Part shown: positions 34,913 to 46,339 of the stretch, one piece after another
Layout: every line of letters begins with the position of its first letter
How positions within the stretch are numbered: the first letter of the stretch is position 1
Assembly (NCBI RefSeq): GCF_963676685.1
Contig: NC_092346.1
Span: 50,001,062-50,065,061 of the forward strand
Direction of reading: 5' to 3'
Origin: Mytilus edulis
Taxonomy: Eukaryota; Mollusca; Bivalvia; Mytilida; Mytilidae
DNA: 64,000 nucleotides
Position numbers and translations under genes: made by a program
Notes under the pieces: generated by a model
The model's database searches: none
Told to the model about the DNA's origin: nothing
The model's input: only the letters and a program-made list of their open reading frames with translations

Positions 34913-37900
34913 AAGAAGTTATATTCATCATCTTGTAATCATGAATTTTCACCATTGCTTTTTGTCATTATTGTATAGAAGGTAATTTGAAGAAATAATA
35001 GATTACAATGTCAATAACAAATAAAATGGCAGTACATATATTTTAAGTCTCCAGGAACTATAATCCAGTAAGAAAGGCATGACTGGGGAAACATTTTTAT
35101 TTGAGTATTTCTGACAAGAATTGGCAGGAAAATGTATTTAACATGTATTGAACTTGTACAGGTTATTTAACCTTTAATATTTTAAGAAGGACCTTTATTT
35201 TTTACAATGTTATATAGATTCTAATGTAAGATTGTTTTATCAGTTAGTGACTATGCAAAGGAAACATATTAAGTTTTCATTGATTCACAATAACATGCAT
35301 AATGTGAATTTATATGCCATGCCTGAATTAGAAACTTGGTACTGTGGTTACATTATTATTCTCGGAATATCATATTTCATTGATTTTTGGGGAAAAGATG
35401 AAGAATTTTATTTTTTTAGACATTTTCTTTATTGGTGTATGCAGACTTGGAAAAACCACAAAATTCACAGAAATACATGTACCAGTTTTTATATCCATGA
35501 AAACTGGTATCCATAAAAAATAAATGAATCCATAGTAATTTTGTCTAAAGTATTATGGCTTTAAAGATCCATTAGAAATATGTATTTGTAAAAAAAAGTT
35601 GTGAGGGGGAGTGAGTTAGGAAAAGAGAGAGAGGGAGTTAAAAAAGGGAATAACCCGGAGTAGTAGGGAAGTGGAAGTAGAAGGGATGGAAGTAGGAATG
35701 AAGCACTCCTGTCCTCCCCCCTCCATTTACAGACCAATTATTTTTTACATTTGATGTATATAACATTGTCTATTTTTTTTAATTAATTTAAAAAAAAATG
35801 TTTTAAGAGATTTGTATAAATACAATGTGCCCTTATTATGTTTTTGTTTGTCCTTGCACACCAGCTAATAATTAGTATTTGCTTGTCAACATATATGCTG
35901 CTTTACGGTTTCATAATTTTATTTTTGTCTTTAGCTATCCTAAACTAGATGGGGTTTTTTTCTGTAAAGAAGAAATATCTTTTAGCTGTCCTGAATATTG
36001 GATTCCAATGCTAGTCTGTGATTTCACAGTATTAATTTTTCACTTGTCCATACGCCACATAACCGCAACAAGTTTTCAGGCATCCGAATTGTTAAAAGCA
36101 CAATTGTGATATTCTATCCATCTTTAAGTTGAGCTCTTTCATGAATAAATGAGATGCAAATGAAAAAAAAGTGAGGGGAGATTATATATATATTTTTAAT
36201 GTGACCATGGTGACCTTATTCTTGTTATTAAATTATTTTAATTAGCTTCAGCATTTAAACTAGATCTGAGAGCATCTATCCATCTGTTTTCCATTGTTTT
36301 TCATTAAAAAAAAATCAGGATTGATCTCTGCAGAATTTAAACCATGTGTTTTAGTGCATAATATTTTTTAGACAGAGGGTAAGGTAAATACACTTTTTTG
36401 GATGAACTATTTGATATTGCAAGGATAAAAGTATTTTTTCAATTTTGATTGGTTTGTTCCAGACAGTAATTTTTTTTAGTAAAAAGGATAACTTATGCCA
36501 GGTCAATGTCTTTATTGGTTTATTGCCAGTAAAAGCTAATAACCAATACATTCTGTCTGCATTTTGTTATTTGAATTAGTAAGTTTCAGTTCAATAACAG
36601 TAAATACTTATTTAAATCTTTTTCTAATGCAGAACGAAATGATTGTACATGCGAGATATGTATATAGATGGCCCAAATTTAAATTCACTTAAATGCTATA
36701 ATATCTACCTTTGTTCCTTTATGGTGAAAATATCAAAACCACTCGATTCTTTTTGTGTAAACATTTACTTTGGATGGAGACATCATTATGATATGATAAA
36801 CATACAAGTAGTATCCTAGAATTTGTGTTGTTTGTAAGCTAGCAGTATAGAGTCCTTCCCCCTATTTATTAGTGTTTTTTTTTTAAAGATTGACAGTCAT
36901 CTTATATTTGATCAAATCTATTTATTATTACCCTAACATTTACTATAAACATTACAAGTAAATTGCACTGCTAGTGCTAGTCGAACAAATTGTGCCCTGA
37001 CAGTGATGTGGAATTATCATGCTCAGTTTGTACCCCAATATCAGTAGGGACAAGTCAAAACTTTCCAGGCCAGTAGATTTTTGTTTAAGGGCTACCTGGT
37101 AGCCCCTTTTACAAGTGTAGAAGTTTGATATTTTCACATCCCTGAATGATTAAGTTATCTTGGCAGGTCTGTGTCTGAAAAGTTTTATGTTAATTTGTCA
37201 TTATTTATAGATGTCATTATTTTATTATTTCATATAGTCCGTTTTTGACACAATTTATTGTTTATTCTTGTACTTGTAGTTAAGTATTATACAATCAATT
37301 TACTGCTTCAAAATCCAATGTATTCTTATTTATATTTTCAGTAGCAAACACTTTTTTAGTGTGACCGGTGAAAAATGTCCCTTTAAATGAACAGTTAATC
37401 ATGAAGTTATCTTAGTTTTAATTTATGATGCAAATGAAATCACTGTTACTCCTTTTTATTCTGATAGGGAGACCAATAAAAGACATTTTCAAATTGCCAC
37501 TATTGTGAAAACATATTTACATATGATATATAAATATAACATGTTCAGTTAACAAAAGCATTGGATAAAAAATAGTTAAGACAATTATTTCATACTAGTG
37601 CACTCACTTTAGTAGTGAATTCCACTGGTTCTTTGATATATTTTGTACAGATTGATAAAATTTCGACCATGCACTTTCTTTTTTTTTAGGATGATATTGT
37701 TTTACTTTTGTCATACTGAAATAATGGCCAGACTTTTTAATTAGTCTTGTTTTTTTTTTTACAATGAAATGACTTTATTTTTGCCATACTGTAATAATGG
37801 TAAGATCTTGTTCGAACTTGTTTATTGATTTTGAAATTCATAACTCATTTAAAAATATTCATAAAATTGTCAGTGTTATGTTCGATTTTTTGTCTACATC

Positions 37901-38085
37901 TATTCTAATTCATGAGCATATTTTCTCATATATTTTTATACCTTCAACATTTCATTGTTAGCACTATTCATGAGGAGGAGCTGATTACTATAACTACACT
38001 TACTATAAGGAGTGGATGTGTGTTGGTTATGCATAAAAGTTGTTTTGAATTATTAATAAAGATTTGCATTCAATTGTATTATTAT
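34913..38085 (+). other. probable DEGS1 3' UTR
   Basis: No coding exon and few repeats for 3.1 kb after the stop codon, then AATAAA at 38055-38060 followed by GATTTGCATTCAATTG. A degraded CTGTGGATTCAT-family fragment lies at about 35420-35540 (TGTATGCAGACTTGG to AATGAATCCATAGTA). A perfect palindrome GGGCTACCTGGTAGCCC occurs at about 37088. Several earlier AATAAA-like hexamers exist, so the end is uncertain. Confidence 0.45.
38055..38060 (+). terminator. candidate DEGS1 polyadenylation signal
   Basis: AATAAA at the boundary between repeat-poor sequence and the repeat-dense intergenic block. Confidence 0.4.
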
Positions 38086-38636
38086 TAATTTATAATACCT
38101 ACAGTAATATAACACTTCATTAATTAGAAGGTAACATGATTGTTATTCTTCATTCTGATGTTTGTTCAAACCCCAAGCCATGAATAGCATATATAAAAAG
38201 TGGATTCCAATTAAAATCAAACACAAGTCATGAAGAAATTGAACAAAGCAAAGAGAAAGACATATTCTATGGTGACCTGTTGTATGATATCTATTTTTGG
38301 TGAGCTTGTGTTGATTAATTGCTGTCAAAATGATGTGGATCTCGAATCTCTTTTGATCATCATATCTATTATGGGGTTGCAAAAAAACTGGTTTATTTGT
38401 ACCACCGTTTAGTTTGATTGTCATGATCATATACTGTTGTTTTAATATTAGATTATGAGAACCAGTTTCCATGGGTATAAGCTTTAGTGAACCAGAAATT
38501 TAAAAGGTTATCAAAGTTAACATTTTCTATAAGTTTGTGCAAAACAAAGATATACATTCATGAAAATTCAATTTTCCCTCTATCCACTTAAATAAATGCC
38601 CATGAAGATAAATGAACTAACACTTCACTGCGTAAG

Positions 38637-38757
38637 GGAAGATTGAAAGCCAAAGAATCTTAAACTCTTTGGTAGTCTTGTTTTGGAAAGGTTGTTGAAG
38701 ATTGAAAGCCAAAGAATCTTAAACTCTTTGGTAGTCTTGTTTTGGAAAGGTTGTTGA
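38637..38757 (+). repeat. exact ~62-bp tandem duplication
   Basis: GAAGATTGAAAGCCAAAGAA...TTTTGGAAAGGTTGTT occurs twice without a mismatch, directly adjacent. The unit resembles Penelope-derived repeat sequence. Confidence 0.85.
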
Positions 38758-39087
38758 ATTGACCGATGGCTACGTCAAGTGAAGTACAGAAATAATATGT
38801 AAAGCTTCTCTTCTATGCACAGAGCCCTTTTTGAGGTAGCAGTCAAAATAATCAGTTTGGAGTTTGATAATATGTCTAGGTAGGGTTACATGTATTCCTG
38901 TGTACTGCTTCCTTGTGAACTAAAAACACATTGAAAGAGTTGGTATTGCTTTGTTTCATAAAAAAAGAAAGGCCAGCGTAGATACACGTATATTGTCTTT
39001 AGGAGGAATAAATCCTACCTAATAAGAATCACTCTGATTCAAACAAAAAAATCTACGAAACTGACACTATCAATATGATTGATTGAC

Positions 39088-39228
39088 AACATATTTGATA
39101 CGTTTGGAGGACGTGTTTTTCAACAGACTTTCGGAATTCCAATGGGATCCAATTGTGCCCCTCTTCTGGCAGACTTGTTACTTTATTATTATGAGGCTGA
39201 CTTCTTAGGAAGAAAGATAAGAGGTTAG
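39088..39228 (+). pseudogene. Penelope-like element reverse-transcriptase fragment
   Basis: Translates in one frame as NIFDTFGGRVFQQTFGIPMG then SNCAPLLADLLLYYYEADFL and stops at 39226. GIPMG.NCAPLLADL is the diagnostic reverse-transcriptase motif of Penelope-like retroelements. Only about 46 codons survive; a decayed fragment. The opposite-strand open frame is its shadow. Confidence 0.85.
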
Positions 39229-40309
39229 CAATATCCTTTAACTTTGGAGTTTCTATCCCATCGAACACTAAGAGTTCAGCTAATTTACTATCTTGTTTGA
39301 ATTGATTTAACCTGAGAATAAATAATGATAGACATGGGACCAAATAACGTATTTAATGTTTAACCAATAACGTTTAATGTCTTGACCGTTGCCCTATTTC
39401 ACTTGAAAAAATGATAATTTTCATTTAAATGTGCATGTCTAAAGTGAACATCCCTGTCCCCTGCTATTAGAAATGCTAAGCCCTACCACCTCAACCATCT
39501 AAATTCCTTTGACTATTATATCAAGATAAAATAAATTGCTACATAAGAGTTCGCATAAGGCCCCCTCTCTACACATACACACATATTTCAAGAATGTTCT
39601 CACAATATGAAATTGGTTCTTCATCCAAAACTTGTTATTTTATTGTAAGCTCTTCAGAAAGCACATTTGATTGCATTTGTTTCAGGGATTTGATAATCAT
39701 TATCATGACCGCTTATTTTTTAAGCCTAACCCGCTATATGGTAAGCTCAGGTGGTTTTTGGTTGTTGTTTTATGAACTCTACTCAGGTTTATTTATACAT
39801 GTATTCATTCAGTTTTTACCAGAACATAGCGTTCAGCAAAGCAAGGGAAGTCTTAATAATGGGATATTCCATATACTAGTAAATCCGAGATGTGCAATCT
39901 AATTAAAAATAGATCTCTTATTTAGTTATACTACACATCAGTATAACTAAATCAGAGATCTGTATTCTAGTTAGAGCCGAGAGGTGTTGACTCGATATAA
40001 GGTTTGAACTCGATTTGAAACTGATATAAGATATATCTATAAATTTTTATTGTCATTCAACTAGGGTAATCATATAAAAGCCGTCCAATGCTCAAAAGGA
40101 ATTGCTAGCTATTCAAACAATTGTATGACATTAGTAATAATGTTAATTTTAAAGTAGAGACATGTGATAAATATTATATCATATTATATTATATGTCTCT
40201 GGTAAAAGTTGTTAACTATCAAAATCGTTTGCGACATTCATTTGGAATTAGCTGTATCTGGCAAAACTTTTAGGAATATGTTGGTCCTCAATGCTCTTTA
40301 ACCTCGTAC

Positions 40310-41125
40310 TTCATTGTGGCCTTTTAATCTTTTTTTTTATTCAAGTGTCACTGGTGAGTCTTTTGTAAACGAAACGCGCGTCTGGCGTAAATACAAAGTT
40401 GCATTCCTGGTATCCATGGTGAGTTTATTGTAAATATGCATAATTTCACACTGTTTTCTGAAACCCCTATATTTCCCGTATTTTCACTGTATCTCTTCAA
40501 CTTCGTCCTTTTTTTTTTGCCTTTTAATCATAAAAGTATATTGATTCGAGTGTCATTGATCTTTCAAGTCGAAACGCGTGTCTGGCACATGTAACATTTC
40601 AATCCTGGTGTCTATGATGAGATTATTTATATTTATTCAACCTATCGCAATTACGGAATTGAAGAAAATTAACTTACAAAACACATTTTACCCCTTCATA
40701 TGTAGATTTGCTTGTGTCTATAGTCAATACCCTTTGCTCATATAGTTTCCCATGTAAAACATCTCAGGATTGCAAATATCTGGTCTTAAACGTCCTACAG
40801 GAATACCAAGAAAGTGCTACAGTATAATTATATCTACAATGATTTCTGTCCATTTATAATTTCTTTGATACACTGTGAAAATTCGTGGTTTGGACAAGAA
40901 ACCATAACCAGAGACATATATGGCTCTGCCTTAACATTGTCCATGTTATAACATATTTCTATGTTTTAATGATTGTTTTGTCTTTATCGTATTTGATACA
41001 ACTTTTCGAAATTTTTGTGTTTGTAATGCCATCCTTGAACCTCGCATTCGAATTGGCCATCCGGTGTTTTGCGTCACGACGCTGAGGGGTTTAATGTAGA
41101 CGAAACACAAGTCTACAAAACCAAA
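40310..41125 (+). repeat. three degenerate hammerhead-like repeat copies
   Basis: Copies at 40345-40389 (CTGGTGAGTC..AACGAAACGCG), 40548-40590 (ATTGATCTTTCAAGTCGAAA) and 41071-41120 (GCTGAGGGG..GACGAAACACA). Each is preceded by related sequence (TTTAACCTCGTACTTC / TCTTCAACTTCGTCC / CCTTGAACCTCGCATTCG). Cores deviate from CTGATGA, so they are probably inactive. Confidence 0.6.
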
Positions 41126-41209
41126 TCATAATCCAAGTATCTTTGACTAGAAAACGTATACAAACGTTTAGTCACCAGCTACTTATTTACTCTTCCTGCA
41201 AAATTTCTG

Positions 41210-42200
41210 ACCTGAAGAAAAAATGATAAGTAACATCATTTGATGATTTCTTTTGAATTAAAATGAATCTCGACGTAAACGTGTGTAAGTAACATCGGAC
41301 ATATTTATATTTTGCAAATATAGATGTATTGGTGACAATAGTGTTAACGACAAGTTATTTCGATTGAAAATTCTGCCTTTGATATTTTAAAGTCTAGGCA
41401 AACACATGTAATACGTATTCTATGTCTCTGGTCAAGGTATTTATAACATGTACTTATTTTTAAAACCTAATTTAAAGAATTCTTTGTATAAATACTTCTA
41501 ATGAATTTTTTAGGTCAAATATATGTTATTAAATGTAAAAAGCTCTATAGATGTGAAATAGCTTTATTGTAATTCTGCTTAGTTCAAGGACGAAACATAC
41601 GCTAAACCTAATAAATGTTATGAAACCAGTTTAACAATATGTATAACTCCTTGTTGTTATTCTGTTCATCGTTGGTTGGATTTTGCAATATAGCTTAACC
41701 TTTTAAGTTGAGCCTTCAATTGGTCATATTTGCATATGATCAAACGTTGGACAAACACATTCATCATTTGGTCCAAGATCAAGCATACAATGTATAGTAT
41801 CAACTCTAATCAAACTTTTTTTGTTTTTCAAAATATTATATTTCGGGTATACAAGGTTAACAGAATTTCACAGCTATCTATGACACGGGAAGCTCAAACC
41901 TTACTAATACTTTTTGCATATCAAATGTATTTAAACCTGTTAAGTCCTTAAAAAATACCAAGGTAATATATATGTTTTTCATTATCACTTTCAACACTCT
42001 AATAGATATATTTATCAAATAACTGTTTCGAACAAATTCTTCTACTGGCTAAGCCATATTATAGTGATGAAAAACCATTTGCCAACACTGAATTACAAGG
42101 TGCAGCTTGAAACGAAAGCAGAGTCGAACCCTGACCAGGTTTGGCAAGTATGAACACAACATTCAAGAATTTTGGATCCTTCGGACCTTAATATGAACCA
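41210..42200 (+). repeat. long diverged repeat, copy 1
   Basis: Aligns in order with 46340-47420: GGACATATTTATA, ATAGATGTATTGGTGA, TTATAACATGTACTTATTTT, GAAATAGCT, AGTTCAAGGACG, then CGAACCCTGACCAGG and GACACAACATTCAAG. About 1 kb, same orientation, 5.1 kb apart. It carries the GCAGAGGTTGAACCC module at its 3' end. Confidence 0.7.
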
Positions 42201-42244
42201 ATTTAGAACAGGGGCCAAAAAAAAAAATTATATATAGACATACT

Positions 42245-42715
42245 TTATCTATTGAAAGAGGGCGATATCTAAAAATACCAAAGCAGAGTAGGGTATGTCT
42301 TTGCTGCAACAATGGACACATTGAAGATGAACTACACTTTCTTTTAAAATGTTCCTTCTATAACTAAGTGAGAGATAACCTTATTAGAAAATTAAATAAT
42401 GTTCTATTGAACAAAAAATTACCTTCTATATCATATATTTTGCTTATACCAATTCTAAATAGTAATTCCCCAACAATATTAAAAAGTGTTGTCAACTATT
42501 TGAATGAATGCTTGAGAAACTCATTATTAAAAGGTACTTGATTTCTGTAATAATGGATATGCTTCTCTTTTATTTTTTATATATTTCTCTCATAATTATC
42601 CACTGTCACTCCTTCATTTTATATATGTTATTGTAGTTTAATTTGTTGTCATGACCATTTATTGTCAATGCGTTAGTGCTAATAAAGTTATCTTATCTTA
42701 TCTTATCTTATAATA
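42245..42715 (+). pseudogene. LINE 3' end (C-terminal reverse-transcriptase tail plus 3' UTR)
   Basis: A frame reads LSIERGRYLKIPKQSRVCLC, CNNGHIEDELHFLLKCSFYN, then a premature TAA, then VRDNLIRKLNNVLLN and on to a stop near 42541. C..C...IED..HFLL.C is the cysteine/histidine tail seen after the reverse transcriptase of many non-LTR retrotransposons. The 3' end runs into tandem TTATC repeats (about 42689-42711), as in LINEs with microsatellite tails. Confidence 0.8.
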
Positions 42716-42835
42716 ATACAGCTTAGTATATTTGTTCAAAGGTCGTAAAACAAGTTTGTGAGTGTCGTCGGGAAATGTGGTCAATTTGTTTCATTTCATT
42801 TCATTCATATATGCCTCTATATATTCTTTTAATTA

Positions 42836-43475
42836 AATATCGAGGCTCTTAAGAGCCTGTGTCTCTCACCTTGGTCTATGTGCATAGTAAACAAAGGACA
42901 CAGATGAATTCATGACAAATTGTGTTTTGGTGATGGTGATGTGTTTGTAGATCTTACTTTACTGACGATTTTTGTAAAAGATTACAAAAAATTGGTAAAA
43001 AATAAAGGGCAATAACTCCTCAAGGGTTCAGCTGACCAGTTTGGTCATGTTAACTTATTTTTAAATCTTACGGCAAAATTTCCTTAAAATTACTAATTCA
43101 GGGGCAGCAACCCAACAACCGGTTGTCGGATTCATCTGACAATTTCAGGGCAGATAGATCTTGACTTGATAAACAATTTTACTCATGTCAGATTCGCTCT
43201 AAATGTTTTGGTTTCAGAGTTATAAGCCAAAATCTACATTTTACCCCTATGTTCTATTTATAGCCAAGGCGGCCATCTTGGTTGGTTGGATGGGTCACCG
43301 GACACATTTTTAAAACTAGATACCCCAATGATGATTGTGGCAACATTTGGTTAAATTCATTTAAGTTTCAGAGGAGAAGATTTTTGTAAAAGTTAACGAC
43401 GACGACGGACGACGGAGACGGACGCCAAGTGATGAGAAAAGCTCACTTAGCCCTCTTGGCCAGGTGAACAAAAAA
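42836..43475 (+). repeat. dispersed repeat, CGAGGCTCTTAAGAGCCTGT ... GGCCAGGTGAAC
   Basis: It begins with a palindromic GGCTCTTAAGAGCC and carries the block AAAATTACTAATTCAGGGGC, GTTATAAGCCAAAATCTACA, GGCCATCTTGG also present twice at 3300-4090. It ends GATGAGAAAAGCTCACTTAG..CTTGGCCAGGTGAAC. Confidence 0.75.
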
Positions 43476-43719
43476 TAGATGTCAATGTTGAAATCTTTGT
43501 TTATTTTGATCTTTCAAAGGCGCCATTTTGTAAAATTTATCGTGGATTTACTCAATACAACAGAAATAATTCATTCAGAAATAGTAAACCAGTCGATAAC
43601 GTGATCCGAAGAGAAAAATTAGCAGGAAATTTGAAAATTTAAAAAAAAGCGAAAAAAACATAGCAACGCGCTTGCGTTGGTTAGCGCTGCGGGCAGTGCA
43701 ATAGAGCAGCGGTCAACGT

Positions 43720-43835
43720 TCTTCAACTTTGTACTTGTTTGGCTTTACAACTATTTTGATCTTTGCGTCACTGGTGAATCTTATGAAGACGAAACGCGCG
43801 TCAGGCGTATTAAATTATAATCCTAGTACCTTTGA
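43720..43835 (+). repeat. hammerhead-like repeat copy
   Basis: GCGTCACTGGTGAATCTTAT, GAAGACGAAACGCGCGTCAG and GCGTATT (43765-43811), preceded by CAACTTTGTACTTGTTTGGC. The core has CTGGTGA instead of CTGATGA. Confidence 0.6.
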
Positions 43836-44523
43836 TAACTATCATATTGATATAATAATAATAACATGTTCTTGTCCAGATAATCATATAATATTTGCCT
43901 CTGGACATGAAGCTATTATCCATTTGTCAAACGAGTAACTTGCATGTTAGTTGCATCATTAAGTCTCCAATACAATATTTAGAGGCTAGTTTTGGCTACG
44001 TTTCCTTACTCTCATCTGAATGTGTGTGCTATTATTCTTAGATATCACTTTCAACTTACATTGTGCATGCTAGTTCCCATGCAAGTCTGGTGTATCAAGT
44101 GTTAAACAATGCTCTAGATTTAAATGTCTAGTTGTGCATCAACGAATGTGCTGTGTGCATGGTAGTCTTTTAAGTGGTATTTTAATGGATAAAAAGAAGA
44201 GTAGGGTTTACATAGAAACTTTATCCAGGAAAAAGTTAACAATCTTGTTTGATTTTTAAAAAAACTTGAAAACAATAAATGATAAACGCGGGGTCTCAAG
44301 TAGTTTAATATGGGATCAATTATTAGCATATTTAATGGTAAAACAATGACTATAAAGTATATATTCAATAGGTCGAGACGGTCTCATTTACAGGAAACAC
44401 AATATGGTATCGTGTTACTCTATATGAAATTCTCAACATAAAGTCACATGATTCTTCTAGTTTTATCATACAAAAAAAAAAAGACTCATAATAGTTATCA
44501 AAGGTACCATGATTATAATGTAA

Positions 44524-44570
44524 TACGCCAAACACCCGTTTCGTCTACATAAGACTAATCAGTGACGCTC
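44524..44570 (-). ncRNA. hammerhead-ribozyme-like motif, core mutated
   Basis: Same motif as 44880-44926 with CTGATTA in place of CTGATGA; the changed base is an invariant core G, so this copy should not cleave. Confidence 0.45.
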
Positions 44571-44762
44571 AGATCGAAACTGTTATAAAGCCAAACAAGT
44601 ACAAAGTTGAAGAGCATTGAGGATCCAAAATTCCAAAAAGTTGTGTCAAATACGGATAAGGTAATATATGCCTGGGATAAGAAAATCCTTAGTTTTTCGA
44701 AAAATTCTAAGTTTTGTAAACAGGAAATTTATAGAAATGGCCAAATAATTGTTATTTCATGT

Positions 44763-44846
44763 CAACACCAAAGTGTTGACTACTGGGCTGGTGATACCCT
44801 CGGGGACGAAACGTCCACCAGCAGTGGCATCGACCCAGTGGTGTTG
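44763..44846 (+). ncRNA. structured RNA-like segment with degenerate hammerhead layout
   Basis: Nested complementary segments: CAACACCA/TGGTGTTG (44763-44770, 44839-44846), ACTGGG/CCCAGT (44782-44787, 44834-44839), ACCC/GGGG, CCAC/GTGG, with CTGGTGA and CGAAAC between them. The order stem I, CTG.TGA, stem II, GAAA, stem III, ATC, stem I matches a type I hammerhead, with G for A at one core position. Alternatively CTGGTG/CACCAG and GGACGAAACGTCC form a simpler hairpin. Confidence 0.45.
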
Positions 44847-44879
44847 ATAGTTATCAAAGGTACCAGGATTATAATTTAG

Positions 44880-44926
44880 TACACCAGATGCACGTTTCGT
44901 CTACATAAGACTCATCAGTGACGCTC
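44880..44926 (-). ncRNA. hammerhead-ribozyme-like motif, intact core
   Basis: Minus strand: GAGCGTCA, CTGATGA, stem II GTC/GAC with loop TTATGTA, GAAA, then ACGT...GTGT (stem III with G-T wobbles) and A. All core bases of a hammerhead are present, but the stem I arms next to the core do not pair well, so activity is uncertain. Confidence 0.5.
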
Positions 44927-45319
44927 ATATTTGTTATATTTAAATGTTACAACGCAGGCGGATTCCGGCGAGAGTGGCGGGGTTGCGCCCCCTAAATTTT
45001 TCAAAGCTTGGATTGTCCTCGGCTTAATTATTTTCAAATTTGCCTTAAAGCCTTGAAGTATGACTATAAAACAAATGGACGTATACTTTCTTTAAACAGA
45101 AATTTTTTATTTTATACAAATCTTCAAAAAATGTACTGCTATTGAATTAATGTACAATGTATTCCCTATCTGAAATTCGCTTACAGCTTTTCCATATGCA
45201 GTGACCTTTACCAGCAACTATCACAATTCGCACAGCATAAGAACGAATGGAAAACCCGTGATGTAAAAAAGAGTAACAAATATGGAAAGGAGTTAGTATT
45301 TGCCGATTCTGAATAGAAG

Positions 45320-45560
45320 ATGCCTACACGAAATCAGTTATGTAGCAACATTCCAGCAGCGCCTGCATACAGAATATATATCTCCCAATTGATACAATAT
45401 TCCAAGACTTGTATTTCCTATCATGATTTCTTTGACAACAGGGTTGCTGCCCCCAAAGAAGCTATTAAACCAAGAGTTCCAAGTGGTGAAGTTGAAATCA
45501 TCCTATCGTAAATCTTACGGATGCCATCACAACTTGATTGACCGTTATGCATGGAATAAC
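45320..45560 (+). pseudogene. Penelope-like element C-terminal fragment, frameshifted
   Basis: Frame 1 gives RIYISQLIQYSKTC and SYHDFFDNR. A frame change near 45440-45460 continues as KKLLNQEFQVVKLKSSYRKS and YGCHHNLIDRYAW. YISQLIRYS...HDFLDR..LLT.KLL.QGF...KLK.S..KFYG.HHDLV.RY is the familiar C-terminus of mussel Penelope-like elements. The downstream CACCCCCAGTTTTTGGTGGG is a common flanking repeat. A 174-residue open frame here is therefore not a functional gene. Confidence 0.75.
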
Positions 45561-45874
45561 CGTTTCACAGATGATATCGAATATGTTACTTATGTTCTAA
45601 CTACAATCCCCTTCCCTTTTCACGAGTGTGACCTACAGAATAAGACTATTTACTGGATTTTTAATAACATGAGTAACATGACGGGTGTCACTTATGGAGC
45701 AGCATCTGCCTACCCTTCCGAAGCACCTGAGATCACCCCCAGTTTTTGGTGGGGTTCGTGTTTAGTTTTCTATGTTGTGTCTTGTATTATATTATTTGTC
45801 TGTTTTTCTTTTTCTTTGATAGCCATGGAGTTTTCGATCTATGAATCCCTCTGGTATCTTTCGCCCCTCTTTTA

Positions 45875-46082
45875 CTGTGGATTCATTAATATTCGTTGGA
45901 TAATAATTTTCGTGGATTTCGTGAGTACAGAGGAACCACGAATTTAAATATTCAACGAATTACAAATTTTTCTCAGGAATGTATGCAAACATTGAAAAAA
46001 ACACGAAATTAGATATACACGAATATGCAAGTTTTCCTCAATCCACGAAAATTGGTACCTACGAAAGTAAATGAATCCACAG
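45875..46082 (+). mobile_element. CTGTGGATTCAT MITE, copy 2 (208 bp)
   Basis: CTGTGGATTCATTAATATTC at the left and the inverse AATGAATCCACAG at the right, flanked by TA. Internal repeats of CGTGGATT / CCACGAA give extensive self-complementarity. Confidence 0.9.
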
Positions 46083-46339
46083 TATAGTGTCATGGTTACT
46101 GCATTAGTTACATAGTTTCCTTAGCTTTGAAATCACAGAAACTCGTTTCATATGTCTTTGATTCAAAAATACTAAAAACCAAATACAGTTTCTCAATAAT
46201 TAAGCGTTTCTGACATACACTATGCAGATCGGAATTAAGAAAATTGCAGAGTCATAGATCATAAAAAGACATTTATGGTAATATATAACAAACGATTTGT
46301 TTGATACTTTGGTTAAGTTTATATCATGTTATACTAAGG

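Larger units (their letters stand above)
44493..44935 (-). repeat. dimeric repeat (356-bp period) with hammerhead-like cores
   Basis: GTTATCAAAGGTACCA occurs at 44494 and 44850, and each is followed by a minus-strand hammerhead-like core. The spacing between the two predicted minus-strand cleavage positions (after 44880 and after 44524) is 356 nt. Between the cores lie AAAGCCAAACAAGTACAAAG and a plus-strand structured segment (44763-44846). Tandem monomers with one self-cleaving motif each are the layout of retrozymes and of the terminal repeats of Penelope-like elements. A plus-strand open frame across it is not a gene. Confidence 0.65.

Noticed and set aside
39053..39343. 96-residue minus-strand open frame
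   Set aside because: Antisense shadow of the plus-strand Penelope reverse-transcriptase fragment.
44607..44879. 90-residue plus-strand open frame
   Set aside because: Lies across the hammerhead-like dimeric repeat and has no protein similarity that I recognise.
45423..45947. 174-residue open frame as a gene
   Set aside because: It mixes a frameshifted Penelope C-terminus with dispersed repeat and MITE sequence.
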